From the NCBI GenBank assembly GCA_011090425.1, contig PHGD01000042.1, forward strand, positions 1 through 34,358: DNA of 34,358 nt, in the 5' to 3' direction. How positions within the stretch are numbered: position 1 is the first letter of the stretch; the number at the start of each line of letters is the position of its first letter. Origin of the DNA: Nitrospira sp. LK70. Lineage in GTDB: Bacteria > Nitrospirota > Nitrospiria > Nitrospirales > Nitrospiraceae. The notes under the pieces are model-generated. The model ran no database searches and had not been told where the DNA came from. It saw nothing but the letters and a program-made list of their open reading frames with translations. This document shows, piece by piece, positions 7,877 to 16,543 of the stretch. The translations under genes and the position numbers were made by a program.

Positions 7877-9193
7877 ATGAAAATGGAAGTGACCGAGATA
7901 GGACCGATGAAACGCGCCTTGAAAATCGAGGTGCCGGCTGAAGAGGTGTCACAAGAATTTTCACGAGCCTATTCGGAACTCAACCGTCAGGTTCAGATTC
8001 CAGGGTTTCGACCAGGAAAAGCCCCTTTGACTATTTTAGAAAAACGTTATGCTAAGGCAGTGGAAGAAGATGTCATTCGTAAGCTCGTGCCGGATTTCTA
8101 TGGTCGGGCGATCAAACAGGCTGGGATCAGCCCAGTAGTGGTGGATATTCCTCCTTTGGACCGGGTCAAAATCAAAAAGGACTCCCCGTTCACTTTTACG
8201 GCGACAGTCGAAATCAAACCCACGATCGAACTGCGCGACTATAAGCCCCCCAATCCAATTTCGCTCCAGGCGGACAAGCGCACAGTTGCGGAAGAACAGA
8301 TAGATCGCGCCCTAGAGGTATTGCGTGAGCAACAGGCTCGTCTGGATGCGGCCACACATGGCACGGTTTTGGCGGAAGGGGACTATGCCATTGTCGATCT
8401 CGAAGGATTCTTGGACGGAGCTCCTCTTGAAGGGACTAAAAAGGAAGGGCAGCTCCATAGGGTGGGTTCGAAGGCCGCGTTGCTGGGGATTGAAATAGAC
8501 GCTTATCTTATCGGAAGGCAGGAAGGGGATGTTATCGAGATTCCTCAGACCTATCCGGTGAGCCATCCGGACCAGCGAGTCGCGGGAAAAACTGTCGCTT
8601 TCCGACTAGTCATACAGGGAGTTAAGCAAAAGAAACTCCCTGCCCTTGACGATGAATTTGCCAAGGACTGCGGACCGTACGCATCGCTTCACGAGTTAAG
8701 GGAAAAGCTGCGCGGTGAAATGGAAAATGCGCTCAAGAAGGATATCGAGGCGTCCTATAAGGACACTCTTCTCAAACGCCTCATCGACACCCATCATTTC
8801 GATCTTCCTGACACACTGGTAGAACAAGAGCTCAGCACGATTGTGCGGCAGAAATTACAAGCGCGGCAGCGCGGCAAAGTCACCGATTCTCTTCCTGCGC
8901 CTGGGACGGATGAACTGAAGGGGATTCGCGAAGAACACCGTGAGGAGGCAAATCGTCGTGTGAAAGCCAGTTTGATTCTTGAGGCCATAGCTGAAAAAGA
9001 AGGCTTGTCGGTGAGCCAGGACGATCTGAACAATGAAGTGGCTCGACTAGCCGCGGAGCTCAGGGTACCGATGGTCGATCTCGTAAAAATGATCCAGGCT
9101 GGCGGTCAGGACTCCGTTGAGGAATTACGCGCGAGGATCTTGGCCGACAAAGCATTGGATGTTGTGTATCGTCAGGCGTTCATTCAAGGATGA
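7877..9193 (+). CDS. tig: Trigger factor (ribosome-associated chaperone/PPIase)
   Basis: The 438-aa product matches trigger factor in domain order. The N-terminal ribosome-binding domain contains the signature [10 protein letters not shown] (family GFRxGKxP), a central FKBP-type peptidyl-prolyl isomerase domain begins near [14 protein letters not shown], and a long helical C-terminal chaperone domain follows. It binds the ribosomal exit tunnel and shields nascent chains. The open frame extends upstream to 7799 inside the tRNA, so that start is impossible. I chose 7877 ([10 protein letters not shown]), with 7883 as an alternative. No strong Shine-Dalgarno sequence was seen. The gene leads into clpP and clpX, a conserved proteostasis cluster, and may be transcribed with the preceding tRNA-Leu. 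Confidence 0.97.
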   Translation: MKMEVTEIGPMKRALKIEVPAEEVSQEFSRAYSELNRQVQIPGFRPGKAPLTILEKRYAKAVEEDVIRKLVPDFYGRAIKQAGISPVVVDIPPLDRVKIKKDSPFTFTATVEIKPTIELRDYKPPNPISLQADKRTVAEEQIDRALEVLREQQARLDAATHGTVLAEGDYAIVDLEGFLDGAPLEGTKKEGQLHRVGSKAALLGIEIDAYLIGRQEGDVIEIPQTYPVSHPDQRVAGKTVAFRLVIQGVKQKKLPALDDEFAKDCGPYASLHELREKLRGEMENALKKDIEASYKDTLLKRLIDTHHFDLPDTLVEQELSTIVRQKLQARQRGKVTDSLPAPGTDELKGIREEHREEANRRVKASLILEAIAEKEGLSVSQDDLNNEVARLAAELRVPMVDLVKMIQAGGQDSVEELRARILADKALDVVYRQAFIQG

Positions 9194-9257
9194 GCGCGGC
9201 GATCGTTGCACACGGATTGTGCCGGACGGAAGTTGTCCAGGAAAGGAATTGAGCAAT

Positions 9258-9896
9258 ATGTTGGTTCCGATCGTAGTCGAGCAAACTAATCGAGGCGAAC
9301 GAGCCTACGATATCTACTCACGCCTTCTCAAAGATCGCATCATTTTCCTTGGCGCCCCAATCGACGATGTGTTTGCCAACTTGGTGATTGCCCAGCTTCT
9401 CTTTCTTGAAGCGGAGGATCCTGAGAAAGATATCAATCTCTACGTCAATTCGCCAGGAGGTAGTGTGACAGCCGGATTGGGCATCTACGATACCATGCAA
9501 TATGTGAAGCCCCCGATCAATACCATCTGCCTCGGTCAGGCCGCCAGCATGGGAGCCCTCCTATTGACCGCCGGAACAAGAGGCAAGCGGTTTGCCCTGC
9601 CCAACGCTCGGGTGATGATCCACCAACCGTTGGGTGGATTCCAAGGACAGGCGACGGAAATTGACATCCATGCTCGAGAAATTCTCAAGATTCGCGAACG
9701 TCTCAACGAAATCATGGCGAGACACACTGGGCAGCCGATCGAGAAGATCGCGCATGACACGGAACGGGACTATTTCATGTCCGGCGAAGAAGCCAAGCGA
9801 TACGGTCTCATTGACGAGGTAATTACACGACCACCCAAATTTATGAAAGTCGTGGAATCCGGCGACGGGGCAAAAGACGGGATCAAAGGTAAGTAA
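9258..9896 (+). CDS. clpP: ATP-dependent Clp protease proteolytic subunit
   Basis: The 212-aa serine peptidase carries the ClpP triad: Ser97 in [11 protein letters not shown], His122 in VMIHQPLGG and Asp171 in the TERDYFMS motif. The N-terminal [20 protein letters not shown] is the conserved ClpP start, so Met at 9258 is the likely initiator even though the frame opens at 9117 inside tig. AGGAAAGGA lies upstream. Twin heptamer rings of ClpP degrade substrates unfolded by ClpX or ClpA/C. The gene lies 64 bp after tig and 13 bp before clpX, which supports an operon. Conserved ClpP sequence normally ends near the RPP motif, so the charged C-terminal tail of about 20 residues is slightly longer than the minimum. 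Confidence 0.97.
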   Translation: MLVPIVVEQTNRGERAYDIYSRLLKDRIIFLGAPIDDVFANLVIAQLLFLEAEDPEKDINLYVNSPGGSVTAGLGIYDTMQYVKPPINTICLGQAASMGALLLTAGTRGKRFALPNARVMIHQPLGGFQGQATEIDIHAREILKIRERLNEIMARHTGQPIEKIAHDTERDYFMSGEEAKRYGLIDEVITRPPKFMKVVESGDGAKDGIKGK

Positions 9897-9909
9897 CGCA
9901 GGAGGGTAC

Positions 9910-11166
9910 ATGGCCAAGCAGGAAAAGATGGACCGACACTTGCGATGCTCTTTCTGTGGGAAAAGCCGTGATGAGGTGCGAAAACTGATCGCCGGACCGA
10001 CTGTGTATATCTGTGATGAATGCGTCAATCTGTGTAATGACATCATTGCGGAGGATTGGGAGGAAGCCAAAGAAGAAATTTCGTCCAAACTCAAGAAGCC
10101 GACGGAAATCAAACATCACCTCGATCAGTACGTCATCGGGCAAGAGCGGGCTAAACGCATTCTCTCTGTGGCCGTGCATAATCATTACAAGCGCATCTCG
10201 TCAAGGGAAAAGGGGGTCGATGATATTGAACTCCAGAAGGGCAATATTCTAATGGTGGGCCCAACCGGCACGGGGAAGACTCTCTTGGCCCAGACCTTGG
10301 CCAAGTATCTGGACGTCCCTTTTACCCTCGCTGATGCCACGACGCTGACAGAAGCCGGTTACGTCGGTGAAGATGTTGAGAATATCATTCTGAAGCTTTT
10401 GCAAGCTGCGGACTACGATGTAGAAAAGGCTGAACGCGGGATCGTGTATATCGATGAAATCGATAAGATCAGTCGAAAAAGCGACAGCCCGTCTATTACA
10501 CGGGACGTCTCCGGCGAGGGTGTTCAACAAGCCTTGCTGAAGCTGATCGAGGGCACAGTTGCAAATGTTCCGCCCCAAGGAGGGAGAAAACATCCGCATC
10601 AAGAATTTATTCAGGTCAACACCAGCAATATTTTATTCATCTGCGGTGGAGCATTTGTCGGTTTAGAACAAATCATCGAACAGCGTTTGAATCGAAAAGC
10701 TATGGGATTCGGGGCTGAAATCCGGGGAAGAAGCGACGTTCGTTTGGGTGACCTTTTGGCTAAGGTTCAGCCCGAGGATTTTTTGAAGTACGGCCTGATA
10801 CCGGAATTCGTGGGACGGTTACCGGTCGTGGCTACGTTAGAGGAGTTGGATGAACGAGCGTTGATCCGTATCCTTACCGAACCACGCAATGCCTTGACCA
10901 AGCAGTACGAAAAGTTGCTGTCGTTCGAAAAGGTCAAGCTCCGATTCACGGAAGGGGCTCTGGGGGCGGTAGCACGAAAAGCCTATGCGCAGAGGACCGG
11001 TGCCAGAGGCCTTCGGGCAATCCTGGAAGAGGTGATGCTTGACGTCATGTACGATGCTCCCTCTCAGAAAGAGATTGTCGAGGTAGTGATCACAGAAGAT
11101 GCGATCTTGGGAAAAAACCAGCCGATACGTATATTTGAACAGGAAAAGGATGCTAAGACGGCGTAA
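9910..11166 (+). CDS. clpX: Clp protease ATP-binding subunit ClpX
   Basis: The 418-aa AAA+ unfoldase starts after a strong ribosome site (AGGAGGG). It contains the N-terminal zinc-binding domain (Cys13, Cys16, Cys35, Cys38), Walker A GPTGTGKT (117-124), Walker B IVYIDEID (178-185), and the downstream [20 protein letters not shown] and [12 protein letters not shown] segments typical of ClpX. A hexamer feeds tagged substrates to ClpP. Length and motifs are standard. It is the last gene of the tig-clpP-clpX cluster; the following PilZ genes appear to have their own promoter. No convincing terminator follows. Confidence 0.98.
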   Translation: MAKQEKMDRHLRCSFCGKSRDEVRKLIAGPTVYICDECVNLCNDIIAEDWEEAKEEISSKLKKPTEIKHHLDQYVIGQERAKRILSVAVHNHYKRISSREKGVDDIELQKGNILMVGPTGTGKTLLAQTLAKYLDVPFTLADATTLTEAGYVGEDVENIILKLLQAADYDVEKAERGIVYIDEIDKISRKSDSPSITRDVSGEGVQQALLKLIEGTVANVPPQGGRKHPHQEFIQVNTSNILFICGGAFVGLEQIIEQRLNRKAMGFGAEIRGRSDVRLGDLLAKVQPEDFLKYGLIPEFVGRLPVVATLEELDERALIRILTEPRNALTKQYEKLLSFEKVKLRFTEGALGAVARKAYAQRTGARGLRAILEEVMLDVMYDAPSQKEIVEVVITEDAILGKNQPIRIFEQEKDAKTA

Positions 11167-11282
11167 AGACTAGAAAGTTCTATACGTGCTCGGCCTTCGC
11201 CTATGACTCGTAGAGGCCGAATCGATCGTTTCTCCAGCGTCAAGCTGCTTTTCTTTCTCTGGTCTAAAGACCTTGATCTTCC

Positions 11283-11310
11283 TCGACAATCAGAAACCCC
11301 GCGCTATACT
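11283..11310 (+). promoter_or_regulatory. Candidate sigma-70 promoter for the first PilZ gene
   Basis: TCGACA (11283-11288) and TATACT (11305-11310) are spaced 16 bp apart. They match consensus at five of six positions each. The predicted transcription start, near 11317, lies before the GTG start at 11341 but after the upstream ATG at 11203, which favours the shorter reading of the gene. Confidence 0.5.
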
Positions 11311-11340
11311 TTCCTCGTGCGTGTGTCGGATGGAGGGCTT

Positions 11341-11859
11341 GTGAAGTACCCTGTTGCATCGAGCCTTAGACACAAAGGCAAAGTCATCGAACTTGACGAG
11401 GCACGCGAAATGGTCGTCTTGTTGGGAGTCAACGGGGATGTCATCGGCAGCCTGTCGTGGGACTTTGTCATCGATCAAATTCTTGCCTACCGGAAGATAT
11501 CAGCTCAAAGGGAAGATCGGTCAGAGCCTCGCATTTCGCTCACGTTTCGGGTGCGCTACAACAGTCCAGAGGGACCGAGATGCGAAAGTCGAGCAGGTGG
11601 CATTGGTGGCGGAGGCTTGTTCATCGAAAGCCAGACCCCACTTCCCGTAGGGACCAGACTGGCTATGGAGTTCTCGCTTCCGGAGAAATCCGAGGAATGG
11701 ATGCCGGCAAAGGGAACCGTCGCCTGGGTGTGTCCGAAAGCCGATCAATATACGTTCAGTCCTGGAATGGGAGTACGGTTCACTGAGATAGCGGCGGATG
11801 TCCGCGACCGAATCCACGAGTTAGTGAAATCAATCCAGAACATGGGGCACGCAGCCTAA
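11341..11859 (+). CDS. PilZ-type domain protein (first of a tandem pair)
   Basis: The 172-aa product has an N-terminal part of about 60 residues followed by a PilZ-like domain with EPRISLTFRVRY, GGIGGGGLFIESQTPLPVGT, GTVAWV and FSPGMGVRF. This is the arrangement of the TIGR02266-type PilZ subfamily, many members of which lack full cyclic-di-GMP motifs. An Arg-rich RxxxR-like segment is weak here, so c-di-GMP binding is uncertain. The frame opens at ATG 11203, but GTG 11341 fits better: it has GGAGGG just upstream, lies after a candidate promoter, and gives exactly the length and N-terminal alignment of the next gene (VKYPVASSLRHKGK against MTFPVVCTAGHQGK). It is probably involved in surface behaviour or envelope regulation. 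Confidence 0.75.
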   Translation: MKYPVASSLRHKGKVIELDEAREMVVLLGVNGDVIGSLSWDFVIDQILAYRKISAQREDRSEPRISLTFRVRYNSPEGPRCESRAGGIGGGGLFIESQTPLPVGTRLAMEFSLPEKSEEWMPAKGTVAWVCPKADQYTFSPGMGVRFTEIAADVRDRIHELVKSIQNMGHAA

Positions 11860-11905
11860 TTCCGTTCCTGACTTAGATCACCAGAAAGGGAAAAAGGATG
11901 GTTCA

Positions 11906-12424
11906 ATGACGTTTCCTGTCGTTTGCACTGCCGGGCATCAGGGGAAATCCCTCGTGGTTGATTCTGGGCGAGAGACGATCGACGTACACAATACCTCGGG
12001 CCAGCTTTTGGGCAGCATGTCATGGGGAGCAATTATCGAGCGCGTACTTGTCAGCGGTGAAGATGCTCGGTTCGCCCATTGTCGTACGCAGCCTCGCGCA
12101 CCTCTTGCCCTGAAGGTCCGGTATACGACGCCAGAAGGAAAGCAGTTCGACAGTCTAACCGGGGGAATCGGTGGTGGTGGGCTCTTTATCGAGAGTGGCG
12201 CCCCTCTCAGCCGAGGCACCGAGCTGACGGTCGAATTTGCGCTTCCGGATCGGCCGTGGGACAAGCTGAAAGCGAAGGCGAAGGTCGCCTGGGTCCGCAA
12301 TAAGCCGGAGCGATATCTTTTGTTTCCAGGCATGGGCATTCAGTTCGTGGAATTGGATAAGAAGGTACAGGAGCAACTGGTCGGACTGGTTGAGGCCTTG
12401 AATCGAAGCCGAAACCCCTCGTGA
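11906..12424 (+). CDS. PilZ-type domain protein (second of a tandem pair)
   Basis: The 172-aa product is a diverged duplicate of the preceding gene. It shares the N-terminal block (HQGKSLVVDSGRETIDV, LGSMSWGAIIERVL) and the PilZ-like block (ALKVRYTTPEGK, GGIGGGGLFIESGAPLSRGT, KVAWV, FPGMGIQFVEL). A good ribosome site (AAGGA) lies seven bases before the ATG. The 46-bp gap to its partner suggests one transcript. The N-terminal block common to both genes is not part of the usual PilZ domain and I do not recognise it. A specific function cannot be given; cyclic-di-GMP binding should not be assumed because the canonical RxxxR and D/NxSxxG motifs are imperfect. Confidence 0.75.
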   Translation: MTFPVVCTAGHQGKSLVVDSGRETIDVHNTSGQLLGSMSWGAIIERVLVSGEDARFAHCRTQPRAPLALKVRYTTPEGKQFDSLTGGIGGGGLFIESGAPLSRGTELTVEFALPDRPWDKLKAKAKVAWVRNKPERYLLFPGMGIQFVELDKKVQEQLVGLVEALNRSRNPS

Positions 12425-12561
12425 GACAAGCCAACCTATTCTGATCGCATCTCAGGTTCAGATGGTTGTTCGATCGGGCAATGGCGACCATGTGCCCGAT
12501 GTCGATCCGTCTCTCAAGCACTAAAGCTGGTAGGCTTTCGCCGGGAAGGATGAGATAAAAA

Positions 12562-13362
12562 TCACGCAGGTTTTTGGGGATCCTCTTGCACCTGCGGTAG
12601 GTCTCTAGCCGCTTCGATGGATTGCTGAATTTCTTTCTTGGCCGCGTCCATTTCGGCTTGAATCGTACATATCTGAGGATCGACGCTATTGCGAACATCG
12701 GTCACGGCTTGCCGGTACGTTCGCACGATCTCTCCGAGACCTTCACCGAGATGCTGCAGGTCATCGGGCGATACTCCACCCACTGATGATGCTTGCTTAC
12801 CTTTGAGTGCGGCTTGTTGCGCTTGCACGCGAGCGACCGCATCCTTATTGATGATGGCTGAAGGACGTTTCGGGGTCGCTCTTGTTTGGGAACCAGCCGG
12901 CAAAGGTGGGTACGAAGCATGAGCCCTCGGAGTTGGAGCGGCAGCTCGCTCCTCCATCGATAGCACCAGGCTTGAGGTAGACGCCAACGCTGGATTTGGG
13001 GGTAGAGCAGCTGTTTGAGGTGGTTGAGGGTTTGTATTGTACAACAACGAGGCAGTGGTGCCTGGTGTCTGTTCCGGACCTGGGGAACAGGGAGTATTTC
13101 GCCTAGCCGTTGCCGGCGATGATCCTGTAGTCGGAGGCGGTGCTGCTGCGATATTTGTCGGAGTTTGAAGTGCTTGCGGCTGCCCGGTTTCTTGGTGAGG
13201 CTGGCCTGAAGCGGGTTGGGGCACTTCGTTGACTTCCTTTCTGAACCCTTTCAATGCCTTGCCTACACCCTCTCCGATCTGCGGCAGACGGCCCGCTCCG
13301 AAAATGATTAACACGATGACTAGAATGATAATGAGTTCCGAGAAACCCATTGTGCCGAACAT
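12562..13362 (-). CDS. tatA: TatA/B-type twin-arginine translocase subunit with long C-terminal tail
   Basis: The first 45 residues are a textbook TatA/B core: a membrane segment (about 8-22, ELIIILVIVLIIFGAGRLP), the hinge, and an amphipathic helix with EGVGKALKGFRKE. TatA oligomers form the passage for folded proteins. The product is 266 aa, whereas TatA is usually 60-90 and TatB about 170. The extra part is a Pro/Ala/Thr/Gln-rich linker (about 48-170) and a C-terminal segment (about 175-260) predicted to be helical, with QAQQAALKGK and IQAEMDAAKKEIQQSIEAAR. The helical end recalls TatB, so TatB function is possible. A GAGGG ribosome site precedes the ATG. It lies 111 bp downstream of the M24 peptidase gene on the same strand; tatC is not nearby. 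Confidence 0.8.
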   Translation of the reverse strand: MFGTMGFSELIIILVIVLIIFGAGRLPQIGEGVGKALKGFRKEVNEVPQPASGQPHQETGQPQALQTPTNIAAAPPPTTGSSPATARRNTPCSPGPEQTPGTTASLLYNTNPQPPQTAALPPNPALASTSSLVLSMEERAAAPTPRAHASYPPLPAGSQTRATPKRPSAIINKDAVARVQAQQAALKGKQASSVGGVSPDDLQHLGEGLGEIVRTYRQAVTDVRNSVDPQICTIQAEMDAAKKEIQQSIEAARDLPQVQEDPQKPA

Positions 13363-13473
13363 GTACGCCCTCGATTGTGATGAGGGAAAGATCCCTGCTG
13401 GATGAGTGAATCTAGCCGCCCCTTAGACATAGTGTCAAGAACGGGTCAGAACAGAACGTTTAGATATGAAAGG

Positions 13474-14676
13474 TCAGAGAAGAGATATGATTTCGGTTTG
13501 AAGTGGTAGGCCATGCACGACGGCTTCCCGATCCGATATGTAGACATCAAGCTCACTCCTGATCCCAAACTCTCCCGGCAGGTAGATCCCGGGCTCGATA
13601 GAAAAGCAAGTTCTCGGCAGGAGCCGACGATCGTCCCGCGTTTCCAGGTTGTCGATATTGGCTCCATTGCCATGGACCTCCTCACCGATCGAGTGGCCGG
13701 TTCGATGAATGAAGAAGTCACCGTAGCCGGCCGCTCGAATCGTATTGCGGCAGATATCATCGACTTCCCATCCGCAAGGAAATCGGCCTGTAGCCACCTG
13801 ATCTCGGACAAAGGACAGGGCCGCATCGCGCCCCTGTCGCACATGCTCAAAAATCATACGGTGCTTGGCCGGAACGTCCCTACCGGTATAGCCTGTCCAA
13901 GTGATATCTCCATACACCGAGCCCGGTGCCGTTCGCTTCGCCCATAAATCGATCAGAACTAAATTGTCTCGCGTGATGAGTGAAGAGCCTGACTCAGTCG
14001 GTCCATAATGTGGATCGGCACTATGGGCATCAACAGCTGCAATCGGAGCACTGGACGTCATCATGCCCGCGTCGCGAATACGTGAGAGAATGAATCGCTG
14101 GAGGTCGTATTCAGATAATGGACGTTCGTTGGTGAGACAAGCGGCCACATGGGCGAAGGCTTCGTCGACGATGTTCCTGAGCATCGTCACGGCGTACCGA
14201 TGCGATTCCAGTTGCTCATCCGTCCAGACCGCCTCGAATCGTTGGACGAGATCAGCTGATGAGACCACCTCCAACCCAAAACTGCGAATCAGCTCGACGG
14301 TGCCCGCATCAACTCTGGACAAATATGGAACACCGTTGAACGGTGAGTACTGCATGGCAATTCGCCGCCGACCTCGCAGCAGGGAGGCCAATAACAGACG
14401 TTGCTGTTCCCATGAGACGTACTGCTGGACCTGACCCGGTAACTCATCCAGCACATGCGGTTCGATCCTGTGAAGGAGTTTGACCGGTTCCCCCGACGTA
14501 GGGATCCAATAGTACCAGCGTCGAGTGACATGTCGGTTCGGATCAAGCAACAAAATCCGATAGGCAAGCGGGTCACTGCCTCGAAAGTCGTAGAAAAGCC
14601 ATCCATCCACCATACCCATGTCCCGGAGCGCTTCTTGGATCGCAACGATCCGCGTTTGGTGGGCCACGTCGCTCAT
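13474..14676 (-). CDS. M24-family metallopeptidase (Xaa-Pro aminopeptidase-like)
   Basis: The 400-aa product has an N-terminal creatinase-like domain and a C-terminal pita-bread fold. All five expected metal ligands are visible: Asp243 (LIDLWAK), Asp257 (YGDITW), His328 (HRTGHSIG), Glu361 (SIEPGIY) and Glu375 (RSELDV). Relatives remove N-terminal residues preceding proline from peptides or act as related C-N hydrolases. The RTGHSIGEEVHG stretch supports a peptidase. A minus-strand TTGAGG-18 bp-TAAGAT promoter candidate (14714-14685) would start transcription only two or three bases before the ATG, so a nearly leaderless mRNA is possible. It is divergent from the next gene. Substrate cannot be inferred. 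Confidence 0.88.
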   Translation of the reverse strand: MSDVAHQTRIVAIQEALRDMGMVDGWLFYDFRGSDPLAYRILLLDPNRHVTRRWYYWIPTSGEPVKLLHRIEPHVLDELPGQVQQYVSWEQQRLLLASLLRGRRRIAMQYSPFNGVPYLSRVDAGTVELIRSFGLEVVSSADLVQRFEAVWTDEQLESHRYAVTMLRNIVDEAFAHVAACLTNERPLSEYDLQRFILSRIRDAGMMTSSAPIAAVDAHSADPHYGPTESGSSLITRDNLVLIDLWAKRTAPGSVYGDITWTGYTGRDVPAKHRMIFEHVRQGRDAALSFVRDQVATGRFPCGWEVDDICRNTIRAAGYGDFFIHRTGHSIGEEVHGNGANIDNLETRDDRRLLPRTCFSIEPGIYLPGEFGIRSELDVYISDREAVVHGLPLQTEIISLL

Positions 14677-14747
14677 GGGGTTCTATCTTACAGGGGCGTC
14701 AATCAAGCCCTCAAGTCTCTATGTGATTCATGGTACAATGGCGCCCC

Positions 14748-15218
14748 ATGTTTCCAGAATCCACTCGAGATGTCCCACATTATCGAGTCACGTTCTTCTT
14801 CGGGCCTGAGTCGGTTGAGGGACGACCCGACGTGCTGACCTGTGTGTTCAACGTGAAGAAACGCAGTTGGAAAGCGGGCATCCAGGTCTCTGTCGAGTTG
14901 AGGACCGACCAACTCTCGGTTCTTCGAGAGAAAATGTGCCTTACTGATCGACTCGCGATAAGTTTGAGGACGCTCGATTCCAACGAGCGTCCTCACTATG
15001 AAGAACGCATAGCGGATCTCTTTGCACAAGCGGTCTGTTGGTGCAAACTCGATCTCAGGCTGCAGGCAGGTCTGACGCAAGAAAATCAGCGAATCCAAGC
15101 GGATGAGTTGACAACCGAGCTGGATCAGGAAGCCGACACTCGCGCAGACTATGTTCTCGCCTATATCTTGGGAGAGTTGGATCTGGTCCCTGAACGTTCG
15201 GTGTCATCATCCTGTTAA
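14748..15218 (+). CDS. Conserved-looking protein of unknown function
   Basis: I do not recognise this 156-aa product. It starts MFPESTRDVPHYRVTFFFGP and is rich in charged residues. It has no signal peptide or membrane segment, so it is probably cytosolic. The second half is acidic and helical (QRIQADELTTELDQEADTRA). An in-frame ATG at 14730 is an alternative start. Neither start has a clear ribosome site, and a TACAAT box at 14734-14739 lies just before the chosen ATG. Codon pattern and length support a real gene. It diverges from the M24 peptidase gene. Confidence 0.6.
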   Translation: MFPESTRDVPHYRVTFFFGPESVEGRPDVLTCVFNVKKRSWKAGIQVSVELRTDQLSVLREKMCLTDRLAISLRTLDSNERPHYEERIADLFAQAVCWCKLDLRLQAGLTQENQRIQADELTTELDQEADTRADYVLAYILGELDLVPERSVSSSC

Positions 15219-15237
15219 TGCCGAGGTCCGTAGGGGG

Positions 15238-15265
15238 TTGCATTCAGCACCGAATTTGTTATAAG
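15238..15265 (+). promoter_or_regulatory. Candidate promoter for the small secreted protein
   Basis: TTGCAT (15238-15243) and TATAAG (15260-15265) are spaced 16 bp apart, about 75 bp before the GTG start at 15339. Four and five of six positions match consensus. Confidence 0.4.
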
Positions 15266-15338
15266 GCATGCCGAGTCTAGTGTATGATCGTTCGTGCATC
15301 CCATCGTTGTCGATTTGAAAAGGAAGGAGGCGCTTCAC

Positions 15339-15719
15339 GTGAGACTCCCAATCGTAATTCTCATCGTTATCATTACCTACTGTTCGATGCTTGGCGCACC
15401 GGCTTGGAGTCAGTCGTCGTCCACTGACGCACAGCAAGGAACGGCTAACGGGGCCGGCATGGGAGCTGCCGCAGCTCTCTCTACAATCCTGTACTTCCCA
15501 TTTAAAGCGGCATTTGCCATCGGAGGTGGACTAGTCGGTGGCCTCGCGTATCTGTTCTCGGGATTTAGTGAATCAACGGCGAAAAGTGTCTGGGTCCCCA
15601 GTATGTACGGAACCTATGTCATTACTCCGGAGCATCTCAACGGCGATGTTCCGCTACGGTTCCTGGGCGTTGCGGCTGAAAGTGAGGCGATGCCAACCAC
15701 CCCTGCGCCGACCAACTAG
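15339..15719 (+). CDS. Small exported or membrane protein, unknown function
   Basis: The 126-aa product starts with a signal peptide (RLPIVILIVIITYCSML, then GAPAWSQ with likely cleavage after Ser or before Gln). A Gly/Ala-rich hydrophobic region follows (GAGMGAAAALSTILYFPFKA and AIGGGLVGGLAYLFSG), which could be one or two membrane-associated helices of glycine-zipper type. The C-terminal end is VPSMYGTYVITPEHLNGDVP plus a short polar tail. The frame opens at ATG 15294, but GTG 15339 has GGAGG eight bases upstream and places the signal peptide at the very N-terminus, so it is preferred. I recognise no family. Location in the envelope is the only functional inference. Confidence 0.65.
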   Translation: MRLPIVILIVIITYCSMLGAPAWSQSSSTDAQQGTANGAGMGAAAALSTILYFPFKAAFAIGGGLVGGLAYLFSGFSESTAKSVWVPSMYGTYVITPEHLNGDVPLRFLGVAAESEAMPTTPAPTN

Positions 15720-15733
15720 GCTGCTCATCGAGC

Positions 15734-16474
15734 ATGAAACCCGTCATTGGCGTGACCTCAGACTTTAATGCCGGTGACAGGAAGGACATGGGCGGGCATG
15801 AGCCAACCTACTTCTTGCGGGCTCGGTACATCCGAGCCGTTGAAGAACTCGGCGGTATTCCTCTGATCCTTCCGTTAGTATCGGAACCGTCCTCCCGACG
15901 ACGGCTTCTTGACCTTGTCGATGGGCTGCTCATCACCGGCAGCGGACCGGATCTTCCACCGCATCTCTACGGGGAGCAGCAGCGCTACAAATTTCCGCTC
16001 GTGAGTGAACGCCGCGCCGACTTTGAGTTGGAATTAGTCCATCAAGCAAGGAAACGGGATCTCCCGCTCCTGGGAATCTGTGGAGGGATGCAGACCGTGA
16101 ATGTCGCTTGTGGCGGGAGTCTGTATCAGGACATTCCCGCGCAAGTCCCCGGTGCGTTGGATCATCGTCAGAAGGCGAAGGCGGTCCATGTCGCTCACCC
16201 GGTGACCGTGACGCCCAGGAGCCTCTTGAACAAGGTGGTCGTAAAGAACAAGCTCATGGTGAATAGTTCCCATCACCAATCGGTAAAAACAGTCGCTCCG
16301 TCGCTGAAGGCAAGTGCCGTGGCACCCGATGGGATTATAGAAGCGATCGAATCCCCCCCGCATCGATTTCTACTCGCGATCCAATGGCACCCGGAATTCT
16401 TGTTTGAACGGTATGCGGTTCATCGTCGGTTGTTTGAAGCCCTGTTACGGGCGGCCCGCCGGACGCGTGCATGA
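15734..16474 (+). CDS. Class I glutamine-amidotransferase-like hydrolase (peptidase C26, PuuD-like)
   Basis: The 246-aa product has the C26 organisation: KPVIGVTSD at the N-terminus, the LLITGSGPDLPP loop, nucleophile Cys116 in LGICGGMQ, and His219/Glu221 in IQWHPEF. Family members hydrolyse gamma-glutamyl amide bonds, for example gamma-glutamyl-GABA in putrescine breakdown. No other putrescine-pathway gene is present, so the substrate is open. It begins 14 bp after the small exported protein. A permease for amino acids or related amines follows 69 bp downstream on the same strand, so uptake and hydrolysis of a gamma-glutamyl compound is a plausible pairing, though inferred only from position. 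Confidence 0.88.
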   Translation: MKPVIGVTSDFNAGDRKDMGGHEPTYFLRARYIRAVEELGGIPLILPLVSEPSSRRRLLDLVDGLLITGSGPDLPPHLYGEQQRYKFPLVSERRADFELELVHQARKRDLPLLGICGGMQTVNVACGGSLYQDIPAQVPGALDHRQKAKAVHVAHPVTVTPRSLLNKVVVKNKLMVNSSHHQSVKTVAPSLKASAVAPDGIIEAIESPPHRFLLAIQWHPEFLFERYAVHRRLFEALLRAARRTRA

Positions 16475-16543
16475 TTTGTCTGGACCGTTCCAAGCATCAC
16501 AACCGCCTTGTTCCTAGGGTCTCCTGTTACAGTTTGACCTCAG

